Shown here piece after piece: positions 57,710 to 64,000 of a stretch of 64,000 bases of DNA. The stretch is taken from NCBI RefSeq assembly GCF_014205225.1, contig NZ_JACHNB010000001.1:5375501-5439500 (forward strand). Direction: 5' to 3'. Positions within the stretch are counted from its first letter, which is position 1. Every line of letters begins with the position of its first letter. Both the position numbers and the translations under genes were made by a program. The notes under the pieces are model-generated. The model searched no databases, was not told the DNA's origin, and saw only the letters and a program-made list of their open reading frames with translations. This DNA comes from Actinoplanes octamycinicus (GTDB lineage: Bacteria > Actinomycetota > Actinomycetes > Mycobacteriales > Micromonosporaceae).

Positions 57710-57753
57710 CCGCTTGGGGTACGGGGTGAGCGCTCACCCCGTACCCCAAGCGG
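57710..57753. terminator. 44-bp perfect palindrome between convergent genes
   Basis: Arms of 22 bp (57710-57731 and 57732-57753, beginning CCGCTTGGGGTACGGGG) are exact inverses with no spacer. It lies between the ends of the GMC gene (57692) and the quinone oxidoreductase (57765), placed to stop both. Confidence 0.75.
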
Positions 57754-57764
57754 TGCCCGCGGAC

Positions 57765-58757
57765 CTAGACGGTGACGACGATCTTGCCGGCGTGGGTGTT
57801 CGTCTCCATCAGCCGGTGCGCGTCGCCGATCCGGTCCAGCCCGTCGAAGACCTCCGCGACGACCGGGCGCAGACTGCCGTCACGCACCCCGGCGTCCAGG
57901 TGGTGCCACATCCGGCGGCGGCCGTCCGGGGTCGCCGAGAGCTGCGGGTTCGCGTAGCCGCGCACGGTCAGCGGCCAGTTCAGCGGCAGCGTCATGCCGG
58001 CCCCGCCGAGCCAGCCGTAGACCACCACGGTGCCGTTCTCGGCCGCCGCCGCGCCGAGCGCGGCCAGCCCCGGCCCGCCGACCGGATCGAAGATCAGCGC
58101 GACGCCGGTTCCTCCGGTCAGCTCGCGGGCGGTCTCCGGTACGTCCTCGGCGCCGTCCACGATGACCTCGGCGGCCCCGTTGGCCCGCAGCACCCCGGCC
58201 TTCGCCGCGCTCCGGGTCACCGCGATCGGGATCGCCCCGGTCCGGGCGGCCACCTGCAGCGCGGCCAGGCCCACCCCGCTCGACGCCGCGGTGATCAGCA
58301 CGTGGTCGCCGGGCCGCAGCCCGCCGGTCTCCAGCAACCCGCCGTAGGCGGTCGAGTAGGCCACCCAGGCCGCCGCGCCGCGGACCGCGTCCAGCCCGCC
58401 CGGCCGGCGCAGCACCGACGTGGCCGGCAGCACGATCCGGTCGGCGTGCACCCCCTGCGCGCTCATCTCGATCCCCGGCCCGGCCAGCACCGGGTCCCCG
58501 GCGGCGAAGGCGGTCACGCCGGGCCCGGTCGCGGTGACCACGCCGGCCGCCTCGTAACCGAGCCGGGACCCGGGCAGCGCCGGCTGGTAGTAGTAGCCGC
58601 CGGACCGGAACAGCGCCTCGGCCCGGTTCAGTGCGACCGCCTCCACCCTGATGGCGACCTCGCCGAGCCCGGGTGCGGTCACCGGCAACTCGTCGATCTT
58701 CAGTACCTCGGGGCCGCCCAGCTCGTCGAACCGGACGACACGTGCCATCTCGCTCAT
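57765..58757 (-). CDS. zinc-independent quinone oxidoreductase (MDR superfamily)
   Basis: 330 residues. GroES-like N-terminal domain (VRFDELGGPEVLKIDELPVT, then ALNRAEALFRSGGYY) and Rossmann domain with ITAASSGVGLAALQVA (about 155-170), the AxxGxVG type binding NADPH. The zinc-ligand cysteines of alcohol dehydrogenases are absent. The family reduces quinones or enals. ATG at 58757 or 58748; the first gives the longer protein. It is divergent from the AraC gene, its probable regulator. Confidence 0.9.
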   Translation of the reverse strand: MSEMARVVRFDELGGPEVLKIDELPVTAPGLGEVAIRVEAVALNRAEALFRSGGYYYQPALPGSRLGYEAAGVVTATGPGVTAFAAGDPVLAGPGIEMSAQGVHADRIVLPATSVLRRPGGLDAVRGAAAWVAYSTAYGGLLETGGLRPGDHVLITAASSGVGLAALQVAARTGAIPIAVTRSAAKAGVLRANGAAEVIVDGAEDVPETARELTGGTGVALIFDPVGGPGLAALGAAAAENGTVVVYGWLGGAGMTLPLNWPLTVRGYANPQLSATPDGRRRMWHHLDAGVRDGSLRPVVAEVFDGLDRIGDAHRLMETNTHAGKIVVTV

Positions 58758-58834
58758 GGATCCGACGCTAGGTCCGCCCGGTGAGACGATCCATGCCGTG
58801 CGGTCTCGCTGACATGTCCGATAGTCTCGGCGGG

Positions 58835-59743
58835 GTGGACGTGCTCAGCGACGCGATCACCGCGATGCGCACCGGGGTGCCGCACGCCTCGCGCACGCTC
58901 AAGGTCGCGCCGTGGGGGTTGCGGTTCGGGGCGTCCGACGGCGCCGGCTTCCACGTCGTGCTGGACGGCGCGGCCTGGCTGCTCCCGGTCGCCGCGGCGC
59001 CGATCGCGCTCGGCCCCGGCGACGTGGTGTTCCTGCCGCACGGGCACGGCCACGCCCTCGCCGACCATCCGGACAGCCCGCTCGCCGAGGTGCGCCCGCT
59101 GCCGGACGGCCGCTGGACCGTGGCCGCCGGGCCGGACCGCGGCGCCGCCGGGGTCCAGCTGATGTGCGGGGCCTACCGGCTGCGCCGGTCCCAGGCGCAT
59201 CCGCTGCTCACCGGCCTGCCCGAGGTGGTGCACGTGCCGGCCGGCGACCCGGCGCTGGACGCGGCCGTCGGGCTGCTCGCCGGCGAGCTGTCCGACGGCG
59301 GGCCGGGCGCGGCCGCGGTGGTCCCGGCGCTGCTGGACACGCTGTTGCTCTACATCGTCCGGGCCTGGCTGCGCGCCGACGCCGGGCGGACTGCGACCGG
59401 CTGGGCCGCCGCGCTCGCGGACCCGGGCCTGGCCGCCGCGCTGCACGCCGTGCACGAGGACCCGGCCCGCCCGTGGACGGTGCGCGAGCTGGGCGCGGTG
59501 GCCGGGTTGTCCCGGGCGGCCTTCGCCCGCCGGTTCAGCGCCGTGGTGGGCCAGCCGCCGCTGACCTATCTGACCTGGTGGCGGATGACCCTGGCGCGCC
59601 GGCTGCTGGCCGCCGGCGACCTGCCGCTGCGGGTGGTGGCGGCCCGCAGCGGCTACGCGAACGAGTTCGCCTTCGCCAAGGCGTTCAAGCGCGAGGCCGG
59701 GATCGCCCCGGGCGGTTATCGGATCCGCCGATCCGGCGCCTGA
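58835..59743 (+). CDS. AraC-family transcriptional regulator with cupin_6 domain
   Basis: 302 residues. The N-terminal cupin (about 1-165) has VDVLSDAITAMRTGVPHASR as the typical start of this group, and ALGPGDVVFLPHGHGHAL. The C-terminal AraC HTH pair occupies about 200-300 (WTVRELGAVAGLSRAAFARR, then PLRVVAARSGYANEFAFAKA). GTG at 58835 matches the family N-terminus (M-D-x-L-S-D); an ATG at 58814 is possible. The inverted sequence GAGAC...GTCTC (58783-58807) lies in the shared region with the quinone oxidoreductase and is a candidate binding site. Inducer unknown. Confidence 0.9.
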   Translation: MDVLSDAITAMRTGVPHASRTLKVAPWGLRFGASDGAGFHVVLDGAAWLLPVAAAPIALGPGDVVFLPHGHGHALADHPDSPLAEVRPLPDGRWTVAAGPDRGAAGVQLMCGAYRLRRSQAHPLLTGLPEVVHVPAGDPALDAAVGLLAGELSDGGPGAAAVVPALLDTLLLYIVRAWLRADAGRTATGWAAALADPGLAAALHAVHEDPARPWTVRELGAVAGLSRAAFARRFSAVVGQPPLTYLTWWRMTLARRLLAAGDLPLRVVAARSGYANEFAFAKAFKREAGIAPGGYRIRRSGA

Positions 59744-59746
59744 GGG

Positions 59747-60478
59747 TCAGCGGTCCAGGTCCGGGCAGCCGTGCTCGCCGGGCAGCAGCGGGCGGGCCAG
59801 CACCGTGTAGATCTTGCCGCCGCTGCTCCACCGGGACGCGTCCTGCGGCAGCCCGGCCAGCGGGGCGGCGTCGCCGGCGACCGTGCAGCGTCCCTGCTGG
59901 GTGCGGACGCCCTGGTCGAGGGGTGTGCCGGGCCAGGGGCGTACCGGCGGCTCGGACCCGGCGCCGGCGACCGCGAGCAGCGCGACCGCCGGTGGCCGGT
60001 AGGCGGCCGCGTCCGCCGGGGCGGCGGGCAGGGCGCGGACGAAGGACTCGATCCGGGAACGGTCGCCGCCGCCCGCGTCCGGCGCGACGACCCGGGTGGT
60101 CCGCACGCCGTCCGCCGTGGCCAGGGTGATGACCAGCAGCGACGCGTCGGTGTGCGGCTCGTCGGCGATCTCCTCGCCCCGGTCGAGGCGGGCCTCGTAG
60201 GCGCGGTCGACCACGTCCCGGAAGGCGTCCGGGGAGAGCTGGAACTCCCGGGCGGAGCGCAGCGCGGCGCTGCCTCCGGCCGGGACGATGACCCGCCCGC
60301 TGCCGTAGAGCGAGAACTCCGGCAGCGGTCCGAGGTCCCACGGGTGCGGGATGCTCCGCTGCTCCGCCACCTGGAGCACCAGGACGTCCGGGTCGGCCGG
60401 CAGGTCGTCCGGCGCGGCCCGGCCACCGCAGGCGGCCATCCCGGCGAGCAGCAGCACGGCGAGCACAGAGATCCGCAT
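59747..60478 (-). CDS. lipoprotein of unknown function
   Basis: 243 residues. The signal peptide ends in a lipobox (LLLAGMAACG, Cys 17), so the protein is membrane-anchored outside. The mature part contains QLSPDAFRDVVDRAYEARLD and a long loop rich in Ala/Pro, and repeats of the form VALLAVAGAG. No family recognised. It is convergent with AraC (3-bp gap) and downstream of the secreted metalloprotease on the same strand, but the hairpin at 60496 suggests separate transcription. Confidence 0.72.
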   Translation of the reverse strand: MRISVLAVLLLAGMAACGGRAAPDDLPADPDVLVLQVAEQRSIPHPWDLGPLPEFSLYGSGRVIVPAGGSAALRSAREFQLSPDAFRDVVDRAYEARLDRGEEIADEPHTDASLLVITLATADGVRTTRVVAPDAGGGDRSRIESFVRALPAAPADAAAYRPPAVALLAVAGAGSEPPVRPWPGTPLDQGVRTQQGRCTVAGDAAPLAGLPQDASRWSSGGKIYTVLARPLLPGEHGCPDLDR

Positions 60479-60495
60479 GCCGGGTTGGACGGCGC

Positions 60496-60524
60496 CCGGC
60501 GGCCCGGGGTTCCCGGGCCGCCGG
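60496..60524. terminator. terminator of the metalloprotease gene
   Basis: A perfect 13-bp GC stem (60496-60508 with 60512-60524) with a three-base loop, 16 bases beyond the protease stop codon and just upstream of the lipoprotein start. Confidence 0.65.
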
Positions 60525-60540
60525 ATCTTGGGTGCCGGTC

Positions 60541-62886
60541 TCAGGACTGGGCCACCGTGTAGGTGCCCGACCCGGCCCGGTTGATCAGGACCACCCCGTA
60601 GCAGCCCTCCTGCTGGTCGAAGGTGATCGACTCGGGCTGGCCGGGGCCGTTGCCGACCGATTCGGCGGCGGCCTGGTAGCGGCCGATCGCCCAGCTGGCC
60701 GGGTTGGCCGGGTCGGACTTGAGCAGGAACAGCTCGGCGTCCTGACCGGGGTCCGACGGGGTGACCGTGATGGTCGTGGTGGCGGCGGCGCTCGGGCAGT
60801 AGTCCCAGACCGCGACCACGTCGTTCGCCCCGTTCATCGCCTGGGTGGCGCTGCCGACCAGCAGCCGGGCGGTGGCGGCCAGCTCGATCCGGTAGTCGCC
60901 GGTGCCGGTGGAGCTGGACGGGCGGCGGACCACCGGGTAGTAGTCGCCCAGCGGGCGCCGGCCGCTGTCCACCGCGACGAAGTCGATCGTGTCGCCCGGC
61001 AGCACGCTGGACGCGAGCTGCTGCTGCAGCGCCGAGTCATCGTAGAGGTCCAGGTCGTAGTCGACGTTCGCGGGCGGGCGCAGGGCCACCACCGACCAGT
61101 ACGCGTACTGGGTCTCGTACCGGAAATTGTTCGGGGTCTCCGGGGTGGGCCGGGTCAGCGCCGTCCCGTCGGCCAGGCCGAACCGGAAGCCGTAGTCGAT
61201 CCCGTTCTGGAAGAGCGCCCCGGCCGGGCCGTCGCCGACGTTGTGCCCCTCCAGCCCGCGGTTCGTCCAGAACTCCCGGAACGTGGTGGAGCGCCGGTCC
61301 AGCATGGTGTCCCAGATGGCGTTCTTCCCGTCCTCCTGCCAGGTGTCCCAGCCGTCGTCGGCCGCGTCGATCAGGTCCCAGAGCGAGCCGGTGACCCGGC
61401 CCTCGGTGCTGTCGCCCGGCGCGTAGTCCGAGGTGTCCTCGACGTGCCAGCCGCGGTACTCGTCGTCGTGGTAGATCGCCATCGGGTACCAGTTGGCGAA
61501 GCCCTCGGTCCAGGCGCAGCCCGGCGAGCTGGCCCGGTTCATCGCGTGCGGGCTGCAGTTCGGGTGCTCCGGCCAGTTGTCCTCGTAGAGGTCGCCCATC
61601 ACCGCGTGGCCGTACTCGTGCACCGCGTCGGTGCGGTCGTCGGGCGTGGCCGGCTCCAGCCGGACGGTCCGGTCGTTCTGCGAGTAGCGGCTGTTGTCGT
61701 TGTCGTCGTCGTCCGGGTAGACGATCTCCATCCGGCGGCAGTCGCCGGTGTCCCGGGCGTCCCAGCACTCGCCGGGCGTCCACTCCTGAGCGTCGTTGGC
61801 CTGGTCGAAGGCGTGCAGCACCCGGTGCAGCGCCTGGTCCGCGGGCGCCAGCCGGCCGTAGTCGACGGTCCGGCCGTTCGCCAGGTTGTCCTTGCGCGCC
61901 GAGTTGAAGTCGTAGACGTCGCGGACCCCGAGGAAGCCCTCGTCGCTGACCCGCCACAGGCCGTTCTCGGCGACCACCTTGACGTAGACGTCCTGCCCGC
62001 CGGACACGTCGGTGCTGTTGTCGAAGCAGAGCTGGTAGCCACCCGATCCGTTGGCGAGCGCCACCGCCAGCAGGTCGTCGCTGCCGATCGAGTCGTAGTC
62101 CCAGGCCTGCACCTGGATGTTCGGCGACGGGTGCCCGGTGCCGGCCGGCGCCTCGTAGCCGACCGTGCCGGTGACGCAGGTCAGCGCCTGGATGCTGGCC
62201 CCGCTCGGCGGCGGGTCGTCGCTGTGCGGCTCGGGCAGGCCGTCGGCCGGCACCGGCTGGAACGGCAGGTGCGGGCTGGCCGGGACGAGCGGCATCGCGT
62301 CCGGCAGCGTCTCCAGCGCGTCCGAGTTGCGCTCCGGGTCCAGGCCGAGGTGCGACTCGGCGGCGGTCGCGCCGACGCTGAGCAGCAGCATGTTCTCGTC
62401 GTCGTCCAGCGGCGAGGCGGCCGGCCCGGTCACCCGGGCCCGCAGCGAGGTGGACGCCGCCGCGGCGCCGCGCACCTTCGCCTTGTAGCGCTGGGTCTTC
62501 CCGGCCTTGAGATCCACGGTCCGGGAGGCGCGCCGCACGCCGGCGCCGTCCTCGGGCAGCAGCGGGCCGAGGTCGGTCAGCTGCCAGCCGGCCGGCGTGC
62601 TCTGCCAGTCGAGCGCGGCCGGCAGATCCGCCTCGATCCGCGCGCCGGTCACGTCGACCAGTGCCTTCACCTCGACGGTGAGCTGCGCGGTGGCCCCGAC
62701 GGCCGGCGCCCGGTCCAGCCGGGCGACCACCTGGACACAGGACGACCAGTCCGGCGGCACCTCGCATTCGGGCTCGGTCCCGGCGCCCGGCGGCGCCGCG
62801 GAGGCGACGCTGCCGGCGCCCAGCACCGTCATGGTCAGCACCGCAGCGGACAGCGCGGCGCCGGTGAAGATTCTGTGTCTACGCAC
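60541..62886 (-). CDS. large secreted HEYGH metalloprotease
   Basis: 781 residues. A signal peptide (MRRHRIFTGAALSAAVLTMT, about 30 residues) is followed by an N-terminal Ig-like repeat domain (about 50-180), then a region with CVTGTVGYEAPAGTGHPSPN, then the catalytic part with the zinc motif HEYGH at about 423-427 (AVHEYGHAVMGDLYEDNWPE) and a downstream third-ligand region (CAWTEGFANWYPMAI). The C-terminus holds a beta-sandwich (about 690-781). It matches no named peptidase family I can place with confidence, but looks like a gluzincin. GTG at 62886 has AGGAGG five bases upstream. Confidence 0.85.
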   Translation of the reverse strand: MRRHRIFTGAALSAAVLTMTVLGAGSVASAAPPGAGTEPECEVPPDWSSCVQVVARLDRAPAVGATAQLTVEVKALVDVTGARIEADLPAALDWQSTPAGWQLTDLGPLLPEDGAGVRRASRTVDLKAGKTQRYKAKVRGAAAASTSLRARVTGPAASPLDDDENMLLLSVGATAAESHLGLDPERNSDALETLPDAMPLVPASPHLPFQPVPADGLPEPHSDDPPPSGASIQALTCVTGTVGYEAPAGTGHPSPNIQVQAWDYDSIGSDDLLAVALANGSGGYQLCFDNSTDVSGGQDVYVKVVAENGLWRVSDEGFLGVRDVYDFNSARKDNLANGRTVDYGRLAPADQALHRVLHAFDQANDAQEWTPGECWDARDTGDCRRMEIVYPDDDDNDNSRYSQNDRTVRLEPATPDDRTDAVHEYGHAVMGDLYEDNWPEHPNCSPHAMNRASSPGCAWTEGFANWYPMAIYHDDEYRGWHVEDTSDYAPGDSTEGRVTGSLWDLIDAADDGWDTWQEDGKNAIWDTMLDRRSTTFREFWTNRGLEGHNVGDGPAGALFQNGIDYGFRFGLADGTALTRPTPETPNNFRYETQYAYWSVVALRPPANVDYDLDLYDDSALQQQLASSVLPGDTIDFVAVDSGRRPLGDYYPVVRRPSSSTGTGDYRIELAATARLLVGSATQAMNGANDVVAVWDYCPSAAATTTITVTPSDPGQDAELFLLKSDPANPASWAIGRYQAAAESVGNGPGQPESITFDQQEGCYGVVLINRAGSGTYTVAQS

Positions 62887-63025
62887 GTGTTCCTCCTGGT
62901 TCCTCCGCGGCGCGCGAGGCAGGAAACACTGCGTGAAGACCGATCTGGCCGCCCCCGCGATCCAGCCGCAACTCGGCACAACGTAGCGACCAGGATCGAT
63001 ATAGGCAATAGAAAGCTGTCGATAA

Positions 63026-63796
63026 CTATGACGTCGCGAGCGGCAGCCAGTGCAGCCGCTCGCCGAGGCCGTCCGGTGCCCCGGCGAAGGCCCGCTCCAC
63101 CGCGTCGCGGCCCTGGCTGAAGTGCGACCAGCCCTCGTAGTGCACCGGGATGATGGTGCGCGGCCGGACCAGCCGGCACAGCTCGACCGCGTCGGTGGCG
63201 GTGAGGCTGTAGTGCAGGCCGCCGGTGATCGGGAACCGCACCGCGCCCAGGTGCAGCACCACGGTGTCGACCGTCAGTCGGCGCGGCACCTCGCGCACCC
63301 CGTCGAAGAGCACGGTGTCGCCGGTGACCCAGAGGACGCCGTGCTCCTGGCCGGGCCAGGCGAGGGCGAAACCGATCACCTGGCCGACGATCGGCCGGCT
63401 GAGTACCGGGCCGTGCCGGCACGGGGTGGCGGTCAGCGTGATCTCCGACTTGTCGGGGTGGGTCAGGGTGAAGGTCTCCCACTCGCGCAGGCCGTGCCCG
63501 CCCACCCGGCGCGCCCCCGCCGCCGTGGTGATCACGACCGGCGCCTCCTGAAGGAGTGCCTTGCCGCGATCATCCAGGTTGTCCGCGTGATGGTCGTGGC
63601 TCAGTAGCACCGCGTCGACCGGCCCGATCTCCTCGGGGGTGAGCGCCGGCCCGGCCTGCTTGCGCGAGCTGGTACCCCAGCCGAACGAGTACCGGCGCCC
63701 GGGCGGGTCGAACGTCGGGTCGGTGAGGATCCGCCACTGGCCGATCTCGATCAGGGTGGTCGGCCCGCCGACATGCGTCACCCGTACGTCTTTCAT
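63026..63796 (-). CDS. UlaG-like MBL-fold metallohydrolase
   Basis: 256 residues. THVGGPTTLIEIGQWRILTD at the start is typical of the UlaG/YtnP-like MBL subgroup. The zinc motif reads SHDHHADNLDD, then VTGDTVLF and VHYEGWSHFSQG. Members are lactonases or phosphodiesterases; substrate unknown. ATG at 63796 was preferred because codons further upstream run through an AT-rich promoter-like region toward the divergent lectin fragment. Confidence 0.85.
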   Translation of the reverse strand: MKDVRVTHVGGPTTLIEIGQWRILTDPTFDPPGRRYSFGWGTSSRKQAGPALTPEEIGPVDAVLLSHDHHADNLDDRGKALLQEAPVVITTAAGARRVGGHGLREWETFTLTHPDKSEITLTATPCRHGPVLSRPIVGQVIGFALAWPGQEHGVLWVTGDTVLFDGVREVPRRLTVDTVVLHLGAVRFPITGGLHYSLTATDAVELCRLVRPRTIIPVHYEGWSHFSQGRDAVERAFAGAPDGLGERLHWLPLATS

Positions 63797-63880
63797 GCCC
63801 CGACCCTGCGCGGTCGAGCGGCGCCGCGCATCCGTCAGTTGACTGATCTTTTTGCTTACAGAGACGTATTCAAGTTTACG

Positions 63881-64000
63881 ATGATCAGGTTGCACCGTCG
63901 TACGCTCCTGACCGTGGCCGCCGCCTCCAACCGGTCGGCTCCGCCGACCACGTCTGGACGTTCCAGGACAGCGGAGGTGGCTACTTCCGGATCGTGGCCC
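63881..64000 (+). pseudogene. possible broken ricin-B lectin, continues past window edge
   Basis: From ATG 63881 the frame gives MIRLHRRTLLTVAAAS, a plausible signal peptide, then low-complexity sequence. In the frame two bases offset, 63922-63999 reads RRLQPVGSADHVWTFQDSGG then GYFRIVA, the QXW-type repeat of ricin-B (beta-trefoil) lectins. That frame has no ATG, GTG or TTG. So signal and lectin parts look separated by a frameshift or deletion. The right end of the gene is outside the window. Confidence 0.5.

Noticed and set aside
1..64000. tRNA, rRNA, CRISPR arrays, prophage or conjugative genes.
   Set aside because: I looked for T-loop patterns, 20-40 bp spaced repeats with unique spacers, integrases and structural genes. 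None was convincing; tandem repeats present have no spacers.

Overview
The window is 64 kb of very GC-rich DNA (above 70 percent by eye). GTG starts are frequent, gene ends are tightly packed, and the gene content (nickel SOD, SigB/SigF-type sigma factor, KatE, Dps, ESX-like small proteins, DUF3558-type lipoproteins, many FtsX/two-component modules) is that of an actinomycete. A Micromonosporaceae chromosome of the Actinoplanes kind fits well, but no marker gene proves it. I see no rRNA, tRNA, CRISPR array, plasmid or phage module.

Layout. 0-10 kb: STAS anti-anti-sigma fragment, SigF-type sigma factor, a membrane sensor-like protein, KatE catalase with a textbook SigF-type promoter, DNA topoisomerase IB, a membrane GGDEF-EAL protein, and a membrane glycosyltransferase whose only sensible start is an ATC codon. 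9-20 kb: LysR/SDR pair separated by a minisatellite; an operon of FtsX-type ABC transporter, FAD oxidoreductase (with an in-frame TGA) and MBL hydrolase, divergent from a LuxR-type two-component system with a shared dyad; an aminotransferase. 20-28 kb: orphan cytochrome oxidase subunit I, DUF3040 and cNMP-domain proteins, LtrA, flavin reductase coupled to Ni-SOD, a tandem universal stress protein, DUF309 and a lipoprotein. 28.7-31.2 kb: a four-gene ESX-like operon with no secretion machinery beside it. 31-44.8 kb: peptide deformylase, CDF transporter, DinB-like protein, secreted pectate lyase under a LacI-type operator, stress SDR, Dps, PfkB kinase, DeoR, Nudix hydrolase, pyruvate-oxidase-like TPP enzyme, patatin and a second STAS protein. 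44.9-53.2 kb: a membrane metallophosphoesterase divergent from a three-gene unit of secreted S15 peptidase, CpXC-TPR-CHAT protease and a Vps62-like membrane protein. 53.2-55.0 kb: an intact IS1182-like element inserted exactly at the stop codon of the next gene. 55-64 kb: an unknown protein divergent from a GMC oxidoreductase, quinone oxidoreductase divergent from AraC, lipoprotein, a large secreted HEYGH metalloprotease, an UlaG-like MBL protein, and a broken ricin-B lectin at the edge.

How it works together. Several stress genes (katE, dps, a stress SDR and the STAS gene) carry sequences resembling the GTTT-N15/16-GGGTAT promoter class read by SigF-type factors, and such a factor is encoded at 384-1148, so part of the window looks like a general stress regulon. 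The S15-CHAT-Vps62 unit is the most unusual gene set and the best candidate for an undescribed system. Its genes are translationally coupled or closely spaced, and they join a caspase-like protease to a membrane protein with a HEGDWE motif.

Intergenic style. Gaps longer than 400 bp are mostly filled by degenerate GC-rich tandem repeats with locus-specific periods (13/48, 44/30, 45, 26 and about 47 bp; a 66-bp repeat is read into protein). Convergent gene ends often carry long hairpins, many built on the arm TTTCCGGTACG.
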